A DNA stretch of 64,000 bases from NCBI GenBank assembly GCA_024229115.1, contig JAAEST010000040.1, positions 62,001 through 126,000 on the forward strand, in the 5' to 3' direction. Position numbers and translations under genes: made by a program. This document shows, piece after piece, positions 25,458 to 35,100 of this stretch (its first letter is position 1; each line of letters starts with the position of its first letter). The notes under the pieces are model-generated. The model ran no database searches, was not told the origin of the DNA, and worked only from the letters and a program-made list of their open reading frames with translations. The DNA comes from Oligoflexia bacterium (lineage in GTDB: Bacteria > Bdellovibrionota > Bacteriovoracia > Bacteriovoracales > Bacteriovoracaceae).

Positions 25458-28400
25458 ATGAATCAATTAACAGAATTTTTTATTAAGAACTCTAAATTTA
25501 CACTTGTTCTTACTTTTGGATTAATTATCTACGGAATTCAAGGTCTACAAAAAATGAATTCCGAATCTTTTCCAAGTGTAAACTTTGCTCAATCAACTGT
25601 TGTCACTCAGTATGATGGAGCTAGTGCAGAGGATATCGAAACTAAAATTACAAAGCCAATTGAAGATGAGTTAAGAACTGTCAGTGGCCTTAAAGATGTG
25701 AAATCAACTAGTCAGTCAGGACTTAGTACGATTATGGTAAGAATTGACATGGATAATGTACCCGATGTCGATGAAGTAATGTCTGATGTTCAAAGGGCCA
25801 TTGATAGAGTTACCGGGCTTCCAAGAGATCTACAAAATCAACCTAAATTCACGGAAATTAAATCTGATGAATTTCCAGTACTTGAACTTGCGGTCATTGG
25901 ATCTAACAAGGATCGTAATAGAGATATCATCGCCGATCATTTAAAAGAAGAATTTGAAGATAATAAGAAAGTTCAATCAGCTCGTCTTACAGGATTTGCT
26001 CCGAGAAGATTTCAAATTAGACTCGATCAGAAGGCCCTCGTAGAAAAGCATATTGGTGTGAATGAAGTTCTTGAAAAGATTAGTAACCGAAATATTAATA
26101 TCCCAGGGGGAAGCCTCAAGAATGAAAAAACACAACAATTAGTTCGTCTTGAGGGGAAAATTAAAAATGCTGAAGAACTAGAGCAAATGGTTATCAGAGC
26201 GAACTTCTCTGGGCAGAAGGTTCTCCTTAAAGATATCGCCACTGTTGAAGATTCAGAAGAAGATATCAAAGTTAAAGCTCGTTACAATGGAGAAGAAGCA
26301 ACTCTTATCACTGTTTCTAAGAAAGGCGGTGCTGATACTATCACTCTGGTAAAAGAGATTAACGAGAAGCTCTTAAAGTTCAAATCGCAATATCCTGAAT
26401 ATCGTTTTGAAATTTATAATAATGAAAGCTCCAAAGTTGAAAACAGGTTAGATGTTCTTACTTCAAATGCAGTATCTGGTCTTATTCTTGTTGTCGTTTT
26501 TCTCTTTATTTTCTTACCTGGAAGAATTGGTTTAGTAGCCTCTCTTTCACTCCCTCTCGCCGTATTAGGTACGATGGGAATGATGCCTAACTTTGATATG
26601 AACTTAAATGCGATTACTATACTCGCTCTTGTTATTGCTCTTGGAATGCTCGTTGATAATAGTGTTGTGATTTCTGAAAACTTTACTCGCTTAAGAGAGG
26701 AAGGCAATTCACCAATGGATGCCGCGAAGAAGTCTGTAATGTCTTTATGGCTTCCAATCACGGCCACAGCCTTCACAACAATTGCGGCTTTCCTCCCAAT
26801 GCTAGTAACAAGAGGTATTATGGGTGAATTTATTAAATTTATCCCTATCGTTGTGACAATCTCGCTCGTAATTTCACTCTTTGAAAGTTTTTTCTTCTTA
26901 CCAATGAGATTAGTACTCGGTGGTGGAGAAGTTCAAAGAGTTGAAAGAAGAGAAGATAAGAACGACTGGTTCACAAAGCTTCAAACTAAATTTGAAGGAT
27001 TAATGAAGTGGACGATCAAAAGAAGATATCTTATGACCGGTGCTTACTTTGGTCTTTTTGCTCTTTCCATTTTCCTCATGACTGTGGCGAATAAATTTAT
27101 TCTCTTCCCTCCAGATCAAACTGAGATTTATATTGCACGTGTTGAAATGAACACAGGAACAAAAGTAGAGATCACAGGAAACGCCCTTTCCAAGCTTTCA
27201 CAAGATGTAAAAGCAGCTCTAGGAGATGATGTTGCCCATATTGTTGCGAGAGCTGGTACTAGTCAAATGGATCCAACTGATCCAAAGGCTAAAAGTGGAA
27301 ACAATGTAGGTATGCTCGTTATCTATGTGACAGATGAAGCAAAAGACACTTTAACTCACACAGAAGGCCTAAGAAAACTGAGAGATATTGATACAAAGTC
27401 TTATATTGATACTCCTGTTGCTTTTGAAGCTATGATTAACGGTCCTCCAGTTGGTAACGATATTGAAGCCACTTTTAGATCAAACTCATTTGATGAACTT
27501 GATTCTCTTATTTCAAAAATCTCAGGAGAGCTATCTAAAGTTGATGGTGTTACTGACTTAAAAGTGAACGATGTTTATGGTGATAATGAGGTTTTCATCA
27601 ACGTCGACTACTCTAAGGCTGATCGACTCGGATTAAGTGTTAACTCTATTGGAAATGCTCTAAAGGCAACAATTGCTGGAACAATTATTTCAACAGTTAC
27701 TTTAGATAACAAAGATGTTGATCTCATGGTTCGTTTTAAAGAAGACTTTAGAAATGATATTGAGTCTCTTAAAAAGGTTGAAGTCATGGACATGCAAGGA
27801 AACCTTGTCCCTATTGGGTCGATTGCCACTTTTGAAGTGAAGCAAGGTGCTCCTCAAATCAAGCGTTTTGATTTCAAAAGATCAAAAACTCTTACTGGTA
27901 ATGTTGATGATACAAAAGTCACTGCTGTTGTAGCGAATCAAAAGCTAGAAGAGCTATATAAGAAATATAGTGCTGAATTTCCAAGTGTAAGTTTAGTTTT
28001 TGGTGGAGTTGCTGAAAGTACAAAAGACTCTATGGATAGTTTAGCGGATGCACTTGTTCTTTCACTTATTGGAATCTTTGCCCTACTCGTATTCCTCTTT
28101 AAGTCTTTTCTCAGACCAGCAATTATTATGACTACAATTCCACTTGGTCTACTTGGTTTTAGTATCGCTTTCTGGGGACATCAAAGACCAATCTCATTCT
28201 TAGCCCTGATCGGGATCATTGGATTAGGTGGAATTATCGTTAATAGTGGTATTGTCCTTATCAGTTTCATTGACCAAATGAGAGAAGAAGGAAAAATGGA
28301 ACTTGAAGAGATTTTAGTAAAAGCTTCAGGACTCAGATTAAAGGCCGTTCTTGTTACCTCACTAACGACAATTAGTGGGCTTTTACCTACTGCCTACGGA

Positions 28401-28610
28401 ATTGGTGGTTCTGATGCCCTCCTCATTCCTATGACAATGGCCATGGCCTGGGGTCTAACTTCTGGAACTATTTTAACTCTTATTTGGGTACCAAGTGCCT
28501 ATGCCATCCTTGAAGATTGGAGTGCATTTATGTCAAAATTAACTGGTAAGGTTAGAAATGTTAAATTAACATCTAATACTTCAGCAGAAATTAAGGAAAG
28601 CAATGGATAA
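25458..28610 (+). CDS. RND-family efflux permease (AcrB/HAE1-like)
   Basis: At 1050 residues it matches the RND layout: a first TM helix, a periplasmic porter domain (TVVTQYDGASAEDIETKI), TM2-6, a second porter domain, and TM7-12. TM4 carries GMLVDNSVVISEN; AcrB has two Asp residues at this point and here it is Asp-Asn, as in some other HAE1 subfamilies. It follows the TolC-like gene and overlaps the TetR gene by 8 bp. No membrane-fusion protein (AcrA-like) lies in the operon, so either one is supplied from elsewhere or the pump works without. Confidence 0.92.
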   Translation: MNQLTEFFIKNSKFTLVLTFGLIIYGIQGLQKMNSESFPSVNFAQSTVVTQYDGASAEDIETKITKPIEDELRTVSGLKDVKSTSQSGLSTIMVRIDMDNVPDVDEVMSDVQRAIDRVTGLPRDLQNQPKFTEIKSDEFPVLELAVIGSNKDRNRDIIADHLKEEFEDNKKVQSARLTGFAPRRFQIRLDQKALVEKHIGVNEVLEKISNRNINIPGGSLKNEKTQQLVRLEGKIKNAEELEQMVIRANFSGQKVLLKDIATVEDSEEDIKVKARYNGEEATLITVSKKGGADTITLVKEINEKLLKFKSQYPEYRFEIYNNESSKVENRLDVLTSNAVSGLILVVVFLFIFLPGRIGLVASLSLPLAVLGTMGMMPNFDMNLNAITILALVIALGMLVDNSVVISENFTRLREEGNSPMDAAKKSVMSLWLPITATAFTTIAAFLPMLVTRGIMGEFIKFIPIVVTISLVISLFESFFFLPMRLVLGGGEVQRVERREDKNDWFTKLQTKFEGLMKWTIKRRYLMTGAYFGLFALSIFLMTVANKFILFPPDQTEIYIARVEMNTGTKVEITGNALSKLSQDVKAALGDDVAHIVARAGTSQMDPTDPKAKSGNNVGMLVIYVTDEAKDTLTHTEGLRKLRDIDTKSYIDTPVAFEAMINGPPVGNDIEATFRSNSFDELDSLISKISGELSKVDGVTDLKVNDVYGDNEVFINVDYSKADRLGLSVNSIGNALKATIAGTIISTVTLDNKDVDLMVRFKEDFRNDIESLKKVEVMDMQGNLVPIGSIATFEVKQGAPQIKRFDFKRSKTLTGNVDDTKVTAVVANQKLEELYKKYSAEFPSVSLVFGGVAESTKDSMDSLADALVLSLIGIFALLVFLFKSFLRPAIIMTTIPLGLLGFSIAFWGHQRPISFLALIGIIGLGGIIVNSGIVLISFIDQMREEGKMELEEILVKASGLRLKAVLVTSLTTISGLLPTAYGIGGSDALLIPMTMAMAWGLTSGTILTLIWVPSAYAILEDWSAFMSKLTGKVRNVKLTSNTSAEIKESNG

Positions 28611-29220
28611 GAAAGGAACGAAAGAGAAAATTCTTGATTGTGCCAATGAGCTCTTCGCTCAGAAAGGTTTCAGCGGAACTTCTATTCGTGACATTAGTAA
28701 TGCTGCTAATGTAAATGTTTCCGCCATCAATTATCACTTTTCAAATAAAGAAGGTCTTTACCAGGCCATCTTTGAAAAGAACTGCTCTTGGTTTGAAGAA
28801 GAACTTCAGCGTATTGGAGAAGATAAAAATCTAAATACAATTCAATTTGTTGAAAAGATGTACAGTTTCTTTTTAGAAAATGGTCCTTCACTTATGAATA
28901 GTTTTAAAATTCTTCTCAACGATGATGTGAATCCACCACCAAATGACAAACCAGAAATGGGACCTCCTGGTGGAGAATTTCTATTGGAAGTTATTACTAG
29001 AGATGTCGGCGAGCAAATCCCTTTTGAGGCTCGTTTTTGGGCCATGAGAATGATTTTCTCTAATCTTATCCATATGGGAATTATGATGAGTACTAGCTAT
29101 GTCTGTAGCCATAAGGCCCATCTCCCACTTATGTGTAAAGAGCACCAAATTAAAGATTTTGATCATATGGTCGATGCGTTATTAGGATATATTAGAAATA
29201 ACCCTAATAAGTGGACCTAA
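28603..29220 (+). CDS. TetR-family regulator of the efflux operon
   Basis: The N-terminal HTH is standard for TetR: KILDCANELFAQKGFSGTSIRDISNAANVNVSAINYHFSNKEGLYQAIF (about 8-57). The C-terminal 150-residue ligand-binding part is helical and rich in Met/Phe. It is the third gene of the TolC-RND operon and overlaps the RND stop. Autogenous control through the palindrome before 24013 is likely. Confidence 0.9.
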   Translation: MDKKGTKEKILDCANELFAQKGFSGTSIRDISNAANVNVSAINYHFSNKEGLYQAIFEKNCSWFEEELQRIGEDKNLNTIQFVEKMYSFFLENGPSLMNSFKILLNDDVNPPPNDKPEMGPPGGEFLLEVITRDVGEQIPFEARFWAMRMIFSNLIHMGIMMSTSYVCSHKAHLPLMCKEHQIKDFDHMVDALLGYIRNNPNKWT

Positions 29221-29223
29221 TTT

Positions 29224-30063
29224 ATGTGCAGACTTTTTGGTTTCAGAAGCGTCATTCTTTCTCAAGTTCATACGAGCTTGCTAAATGCAGAGAATGCACT
29301 TGCTATTCAAAGTAACGATCACCCAGATGGATGGGGTGTTTCTTACTACCAAAATGGTGCTCCTCATGTCGTCAAGTCTTCTACTTCGGCCATTAATGAC
29401 ACTATTTTTAAAAAAGTTAGTGGAGTTGTATCAAGCAACACTGTTGTCGCCCATATTAGAAAAGCAACCTTAGGAAATAAGAATATTCTCAACACTCACC
29501 CATTTCAATATGGTCATTGGGTATTTGCTCATAATGGGAATATTAAAAACTTTGATCAACACAAAGAAGAAATTAAGAAGAAGATTCATCCTCAATTCAA
29601 GAGATTCATTCTTGGAGAAACAGATAGTGAACTTTTCTTTTTTCTCATCCTAACTAAGATGAGCCTCCATTCAAGTCTAGAAGAAATCTCCTACCCAATT
29701 GAAAAAATGGCTGAAGCAGTGAAAGAAGCCGTCACAGAGTTAGTGGCTATTATTGGTGAGATGAGCAAGATTGATGATGCTGGTGAAACTGAAACTTATC
29801 TTACTTTTATTATTACAAATGGTGTTTCCATGCTTGCTCATCACGGTGGAAAAAATCTTCACTACTCTACTTATAAAAAACGATGCCCTGATAGAGATTC
29901 TTGCCCGAGTCTTTCAGCGAGTTGTGAGGCACCAACACAGGACGGTTATATCAACCACCTAATCTTTAGCTCCGAACCTCTTTCAGGTGAAAATATCTGG
30001 GAACCTATGACCCTTGGCCAAATGATTGGTGTCGACGGAAATATGAAGCTCTCCATTTTCTAA
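29224..30063 (+). CDS. Class II glutamine amidotransferase-like protein (YafJ type)
   Basis: It starts MCRLFGF, so Cys2 would be the N-terminal nucleophile after Met removal. Further landmarks are HPDGWGVSYY, VVAHIRKATLG, NTHPF and FAHNGNI, typical of Ntn-type class II glutamine amidotransferases without a synthase domain. The protein is 279 residues. It lies 4 nt after the TetR gene, perhaps on the same transcript, but its role there is unclear. The acceptor substrate of YafJ-type proteins is unknown. Confidence 0.85.
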   Translation: MCRLFGFRSVILSQVHTSLLNAENALAIQSNDHPDGWGVSYYQNGAPHVVKSSTSAINDTIFKKVSGVVSSNTVVAHIRKATLGNKNILNTHPFQYGHWVFAHNGNIKNFDQHKEEIKKKIHPQFKRFILGETDSELFFFLILTKMSLHSSLEEISYPIEKMAEAVKEAVTELVAIIGEMSKIDDAGETETYLTFIITNGVSMLAHHGGKNLHYSTYKKRCPDRDSCPSLSASCEAPTQDGYINHLIFSSEPLSGENIWEPMTLGQMIGVDGNMKLSIF

Positions 30064-30146
30064 ATCTAAGTAATAATAACAACTTACAAACCCTCCAAAC
30101 ACAATCTTAACATGACTCTTCGTGTGATTTTTCCTATTGTTTTCTC

Positions 30147-30869
30147 ATGAGAGAGATTATTTTTACTATGGCAATGCTATTGAGCCTTGGGTGTTCTTCT
30201 GAAGAACTATCTGAATTCCATGTCTTTGTTTGTCATCCGAAATTCCAAGACATCAAAACTAAAATTGTTCATTCAGCGGCAAAGAAATTAAATGTTGCTT
30301 ACTTTGATAGCCAAGACCAAACGCTAAAAAAATCTGGCGTTATTATTCGCGTTCGCCATAGACCTAATCATTCAAAAAGCGATATTACCTTAAAATTAAG
30401 ATCTGATGCGATTAATGAAAAAGAATCTCTAGTTAAAAAGAAATGTGAATATGATTTTTACTTTTCAAGGAAAAAGTATTCTTGTTCATTTAAAAAGAAA
30501 GTTTCCCATCAACTTGCTCAAAAAATTCTAAATGGTAATGAAGATATTCTAAAACATCTTGATAAAGAACAAATGGATATTTTGAAATCTATTAAAACTT
30601 TAAATGGTGAACTTAAAAAGTATGGGATTGTAAATGCCCAACGTTTTGAAGTGGCTCAAGGTGAAGTTGGTGAAGATTGGACTCTCGAATATTGGCCATT
30701 TCCTAAAGGCACAAACCTTGTTGAGATTAGCTTTCGTTATGAAACATCTCAAGCTAAAGAAGCTTTGCAATCATTGAGAAACTATCTCGATCGTCATAAG
30801 TTAGTAAAATGTCCGAAAGACTTTTCTAAGACATCTTACACCCTCGACTACTTTTCTAAGACTTTTTAA
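30147..30869 (+). CDS. CYTH-like lipoprotein, unknown
   Basis: The N-terminus MREIIFTMAMLLSLGC is a lipoprotein signal (Cys16). The next domain has VAYFDSQDQTLKKSGVIIRVRHR followed by DITLKLR and, near the end, NLVEISFRYE. This is the charged beta-tunnel pattern of CYTH/triphosphate-tunnel proteins, which normally act on triphosphorylated ligands in the cytosol. An exported, lipid-anchored version is unusual. It converges on tctA with a 14-bp overlap. Family assignment is by eye. Confidence 0.6.
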   Translation: MREIIFTMAMLLSLGCSSEELSEFHVFVCHPKFQDIKTKIVHSAAKKLNVAYFDSQDQTLKKSGVIIRVRHRPNHSKSDITLKLRSDAINEKESLVKKKCEYDFYFSRKKYSCSFKKKVSHQLAQKILNGNEDILKHLDKEQMDILKSIKTLNGELKKYGIVNAQRFEVAQGEVGEDWTLEYWPFPKGTNLVEISFRYETSQAKEALQSLRNYLDRHKLVKCPKDFSKTSYTLDYFSKTF

Positions 30870-32331
30870 AGACCGGTCTAAGTAGAATCACTGCAGTTAA
30901 GATGAGAAGAACTATCGCTAGAGGTTCTTTTCCCAGTTGATTCATTGGTCCAATAATCATCATTCTTCTTAAGTTCTCTTCAATCATAGAGCTTAGTACA
31001 AACCCTAGAACGACTGTTGCAACTGGAACATTAAACTTCTTCAAAAGAAGACCTAAATAGCCGAACATAAAACATGAGAAGATATCAAAGTACGAATAAC
31101 TGACTGAGTAGGATCCAATCAAAGCGAGCCCTAGGATAATAGGTGAAAGAATTGATGGAGAAATCTGTGAGACCTTAAAAAAAGTTTTATTAAAAGTCTT
31201 TCCTATAATAAAAATAAGAATATTTGCCAGCAATAGACCAAGAAAGATTCCGTAAACGAGATTGATATTATATTTAAAAAGAAGTGGACCAGGGTCTAGA
31301 TCATGAAGCATAAATGCTCCTAATAAAACAGCGTCCGTTGCACTACCAGGAATTCCTAAACATAATAATGGAATTAATGCTCCCCCAACAGAAGCACTAT
31401 TGGCACTTTCTGAAGCAATCACCCCTTCGACATTTCCTTCACCGAACTTCTCTTGAGAAGCTTCTGATTCAGAATGGGCTCCTTTTTGGGCCAAATCATA
31501 ACTAATAAAAGATGCAATTGTTGAACCAGCTCCTGGAAAGATTCCAATAATTGTTCCGAGAAAACTTCCTCTCAGTAGAGATTTCCAAAACTTTGAGACT
31601 AAAGATAAAGAAGAAACCTTCGTTTCCTCTAAGTTTACAGAATCATCTCTCTGCACATCCTTTGAGATTAATTTTTCTAAAACGCTGCTTACTGCAAATA
31701 ATCCAATCAATAGTGGAATCAAATGAAAGCCATCAAAGAGAAAATCTAAATCGAAAGTAAAACGAGATTCTCCAGAAATTGAATCTGTTCCTATCGTAGC
31801 AATAAGTAATCCTAGAAAAAGACCAAGAGTTGCTTTCAACATATTATCTTTTCCTAGCCCTGGAACAGTTGAAAGACCAAAAATTGCCAAGGCGAAATAA
31901 CTTGCAGGTCCCAGCTTTAATGCCATCTTTGCTAAAGGTAGGGCAAAGAGAACGAGGATAACTATTCCTATGGCACCCCCAATACAAGAACTGATAAGTG
32001 CTCCATTAAGTGCAAGTCTTGCTTTCCCAGATTGTGTCATCTTAAATCCGTCAATTGCGGTAACAGCACTGGCAGGAGTTCCAGGAGTGTTAATAAGTAT
32101 GGCCGTTATAGACCCTCCATAATTTGACCCGAGATATATTCCCGTTAAGAATACGAGAGCTGTCATTGGGTCGAGTCCAAAACTAAAAGGAACAAAGAGG
32201 GCCACTGCAGTACTTGGAGAAAGCCCAGGCAAAGCACCTCCAAGAATTCCTAATGAAGCCCCACCTAAAACAGCAACATAAATCCAGATATTAGAAGCTA
32301 AAGCTATTACTGAATCCATAACTTCTCCCAT
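30856..32331 (-). CDS. tctA: Tripartite tricarboxylate transporter large permease TctA
   Basis: This is a large hydrophobic protein of 491 residues, with GGALPGLSPSTAVALFVPFSFGLDPMTALVFLTGIYLGSNYGGSITAILINTPGTPAS being the hallmark TctA region. A second GxFPGAGSTIASFISYD repeat lies in the middle. It forms the main channel for tricarboxylates or other carboxylates. The start at 32331 overlaps tctB; an in-frame Met at 32319 is an alternative. Confidence 0.92.
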   Translation of the reverse strand: MGEVMDSVIALASNIWIYVAVLGGASLGILGGALPGLSPSTAVALFVPFSFGLDPMTALVFLTGIYLGSNYGGSITAILINTPGTPASAVTAIDGFKMTQSGKARLALNGALISSCIGGAIGIVILVLFALPLAKMALKLGPASYFALAIFGLSTVPGLGKDNMLKATLGLFLGLLIATIGTDSISGESRFTFDLDFLFDGFHLIPLLIGLFAVSSVLEKLISKDVQRDDSVNLEETKVSSLSLVSKFWKSLLRGSFLGTIIGIFPGAGSTIASFISYDLAQKGAHSESEASQEKFGEGNVEGVIASESANSASVGGALIPLLCLGIPGSATDAVLLGAFMLHDLDPGPLLFKYNINLVYGIFLGLLLANILIFIIGKTFNKTFFKVSQISPSILSPIILGLALIGSYSVSYSYFDIFSCFMFGYLGLLLKKFNVPVATVVLGFVLSSMIEENLRRMMIIGPMNQLGKEPLAIVLLILTAVILLRPVFKKS

Positions 32332-32735
32332 AATGTCCCTAATTGAAATTGAATTCCTAAAATTTTATGAAAGACTGCATAATTAAAAAATGTCCAAACA
32401 GCGGCTGTAGAAATCATTCTTATTTTTGATTGTACTTTGAAGGCTAATTGAAAAAGTATCATCAATGTTAAAGAACTAATATACCAACCAAGATATTCAT
32501 TGAGTGGATAGAAGATTATCACTGAAATAATCGGTATCATGAGAGAGAGATTTGCTTTAATTTCTGATGTCGTTTCTTCCTTCTTCGTCTTAATCACTAA
32601 AGCGAAGAGATTGACTAAGGTTAAAATACTTAACACAAAACCAAAACCGACTATATCAAAAGGCAGCTCACTCATCTGAATAAAGAACAGAAGGCAAATA
32701 AGAAATATAATTATATGAATCGCTTTTAACTTCAT
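32307..32735 (-). CDS. tctB: Tripartite tricarboxylate transporter small permease TctB
   Basis: This 142-residue protein with four predicted TM helices has the position and size expected of TctB, between tctC and tctA. It overlaps tctA by 25 bp and abuts tctC by a one-base stop/start overlap. Sequence conservation in TctB is low, so the assignment leans on context. Confidence 0.8.
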   Translation of the reverse strand: MKLKAIHIIIFLICLLFFIQMSELPFDIVGFGFVLSILTLVNLFALVIKTKKEETTSEIKANLSLMIPIISVIIFYPLNEYLGWYISSLTLMILFQLAFKVQSKIRMISTAAVWTFFNYAVFHKILGIQFQLGTLWEKLWIQ

Positions 32736-33661
32736 TATTTATTCTTCCTTAACTCTAAGATAATCTCTTTAAATTCTTTAAACTCATTACTGACCAGATG
32801 ATCGAATTCATCTCCTTGGACTAAGTATATTTTAGAACCCTTCTTTTTTTGAAAGGCCTTCCATTCATCAGTCTCACTCACCTTCTTCACTAGGTCAGCC
32901 CAAAAGGCTTCTTGCTTTGCCGTCATCTTTTTTGGGCCAGCTAATCCTCTCCACATGATTTCATTATCAAGTTCAGTTACTCCAAGCTCTTTAAAAGTCG
33001 CGATATGAGAAAACTTATCTTTCATTCTTTCTGGAGCAGCTATCGCTATATTAATGACACCTTCTTTTCCAATGACATCACCTGGATTTCCAACATAGAG
33101 ATCACAATGCTTGCCCATTAATGCGGCAACTGCTTTTCCACCACCAGAATAAGGAATCCACTTTCCTTTTATTCCTAAGGTCTTCCAAATTTTCATGGCC
33201 ATAATATGATCATTTCCACCAATCGCGGGGCCACACCATAGGAGCTCTTTATCTTTTGCTTCAATAAATGTTTTCCAATCTCGAATATCTCCAGCACTAT
33301 TCACGATTATCGACTCTGGATCGGTGACAAATGTTGTGATCCAATGAAAGTCATCGACCTTCAGACCTTTTCTAAGTCCTGCGATTTTTCCAATATTCGA
33401 TTTTGTAACGGCCATTACAGTGTGACCATCAGGTTTTCTTTTTAGATGCTTAAGAGAAATTATTCCTCCAGCACCTGGTTTATTAACCACCAAAATTTCT
33501 TTATCAACAAACTGCTTTGCAATTGATTGAAACTTTCGAATAAAGACATCAATCGCCCCACCAGGTTTGGTATATACATAGATCTTTAAGTTTCTTTCTG
33601 GAAACGAGAACCCAGGCTGAATTGAAACGAGAATAGCTATAGTGAGAATAATCTTTTTCAT
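32735..33661 (-). CDS. tctC: TctC/Bug-family periplasmic solute-binding protein
   Basis: It has a signal peptide (KKIILTIAILVSIQPGFSFP). The binding domain shows the family landmarks KPGGAIDVFIRKF near the start, VVNKPGAGGIISLKHL and DGHTVMAV, and later GGGKAVAALMGKHCDLYVGNPGD. Bug proteins capture carboxylates or other small anions for TctAB. The first gene of tctCBA; no TctDE sensor pair is nearby, so regulation is not visible. Confidence 0.9.
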   Translation of the reverse strand: MKKIILTIAILVSIQPGFSFPERNLKIYVYTKPGGAIDVFIRKFQSIAKQFVDKEILVVNKPGAGGIISLKHLKRKPDGHTVMAVTKSNIGKIAGLRKGLKVDDFHWITTFVTDPESIIVNSAGDIRDWKTFIEAKDKELLWCGPAIGGNDHIMAMKIWKTLGIKGKWIPYSGGGKAVAALMGKHCDLYVGNPGDVIGKEGVINIAIAAPERMKDKFSHIATFKELGVTELDNEIMWRGLAGPKKMTAKQEAFWADLVKKVSETDEWKAFQKKKGSKIYLVQGDEFDHLVSNEFKEFKEIILELRKNK

Positions 33662-33880
33662 AGCTACTTATGACTAATCTCAGACGAAATTAATAGCGTA
33701 TTTGAGAATCCTAATGAAATCTTAAAGAAAGGTAAGCTCATGAAATTACAAAACAATCGAAGAATCTACCAGCTAATACCCATCACTTTTTTAGGGTATA
33801 ATTAAAGTAGGATTTAAGTTTCGTACTCAAGAATCCGAAAAGAGATAGAGAATTCAATAACTTAGCATTTGGAGCTTATT

Positions 33881-34309
33881 GTGAAATCAATTTTAATTCT
33901 ATCTTTTTTGGCCTTTTTCTCTCTTTCTTCTTTTGCAAGAAAACCAGCCATTGAACCTGTTAGAGGAATTAGTATTGATCACTACAAAGAAGTTAAGCCT
34001 TCTCAGGATCCAGGATTTAATTTCAATTCAACGACGGAAAGAGCTCCTAGCAACAAAGTTACCAATACAAAAACTTACCGAACAACTTCATCTGATGCAA
34101 ATCATACTCCTTCAAACACACTACCAGGAGTATTCTTTCTTATAACTTTAGCAGCGATGCCTTTTGGTTTATGGTGGCTAGTTGTGAATCATAAAGATGA
34201 AGAAACTCATACAGTTCAAAGTACTCCGAGTAATACTTATGACTTTATGAAAGAAAAAGAGAATCGTACGACTCATAATGATGATGACGATATTAAGAAA
34301 GCTTCTTAA
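33881..34309 (+). CDS. Exported protein with C-terminal TM anchor, unknown
   Basis: The GTG at 33881 has GGAG 6 nt upstream and gives a clean signal peptide (MKSILILSFLAFFSLSSFA); the longer TTG start at 33869 lacks a ribosome-binding site. The 142-residue product has a Thr/Ser/Asn-rich middle, a hydrophobic helix at about 86-106 (GVFFLITLAAMPFGLWWLVV) and an acidic/Lys tail of about 35 residues. It would sit in the inner membrane with the middle in the periplasm. Its stop overlaps the next, convergent gene by 4 bp. Confidence 0.65.
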   Translation: MKSILILSFLAFFSLSSFARKPAIEPVRGISIDHYKEVKPSQDPGFNFNSTTERAPSNKVTNTKTYRTTSSDANHTPSNTLPGVFFLITLAAMPFGLWWLVVNHKDEETHTVQSTPSNTYDFMKEKENRTTHNDDDDIKKAS

Positions 34310-34968
34310 TTCATTCCAGTAATGCTGGACCCGCCTTCAAGCTGGGTCCACTCACTATCAAATTTATTAAATCGAAATACACGAGTTATTAAATTATAAC
34401 GAATAGCAACCTCACGAGTACCATCATTATCAAAATCAAAGAGTGTTACATCTGAACTTCTCTGCTTATAGTAATTCTTGAATGACTTATGTTCTTGCCA
34501 AATATAAGGTCCTTTATAGGCCTTAATAGTCTTGAGGTCCGAGTCTTTCATGGTGAAGAAATAGATTCGGGCGGTTCCTTCAAATTCCAGAAAATTAGTC
34601 ACACCTTCAAAGAAATAGATTAATAAGATATCTACATCTTTGCTAAGCTTTCGTTTTTGGATTTTATAAATTCGAGAGTCATACCCCAAAGTATCAAATC
34701 GAAATTTAAAGAACTCTTCTCTCTTAGAGTTATAAAAATAAATCCAGTCTTCGCCGTCTCTCTTGGCAGTAAAAAAACTTTCCTCAGTTCCATCTCCATT
34801 CAAATCAATTTGATAACGATCAGACCTTGTTTGGAACTTATAAGTTTGTTTCTCATCTTGTTGGCGATCTCTGGTAAGCTCACCAGTAACCATTTGACGA
34901 AAGCTTCTTTCATCTTGAGCGATGCAATTTAAACTAATGAATATAAGAAAAAGAGTAATAGACCTCAT
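34306..34968 (-). CDS. Secreted protein with FG-GAP-like repeats, unknown
   Basis: It has a signal peptide (MRSITLFLIFISLNCIA). Two segments, DLNGDGTEESFF and DFDNDGTREVAI, are the Asp/Gly-rich calcium-binding loops of FG-GAP/VCBS-type repeats. The 220-residue protein is otherwise beta-rich and has many aromatic residues. Probably periplasmic or outer surface; function unknown. Confidence 0.65.
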   Translation of the reverse strand: MRSITLFLIFISLNCIAQDERSFRQMVTGELTRDRQQDEKQTYKFQTRSDRYQIDLNGDGTEESFFTAKRDGEDWIYFYNSKREEFFKFRFDTLGYDSRIYKIQKRKLSKDVDILLIYFFEGVTNFLEFEGTARIYFFTMKDSDLKTIKAYKGPYIWQEHKSFKNYYKQRSSDVTLFDFDNDGTREVAIRYNLITRVFRFNKFDSEWTQLEGGSSITGMN

Positions 34969-35100
34969 GTGTCATATTATACCAAGTATTGAATAATCCA
35001 TCCCTGTCAGGCAATGATTGACCCTTAAGCTTTTCAACTTATGACTCTTAAGGCAAAATACACTAGTAACACACACAACTATTACGCACAGGGACAATAA

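Noticed and set aside
33740-33805. 21-codon ORF (MKLQNNRRIYQLIP...) upstream of the exported protein at 33881
   Set aside because: It has a passable AAAGG site but is too short and unsupported; TATAAT overlaps its end, which suggests promoter DNA.
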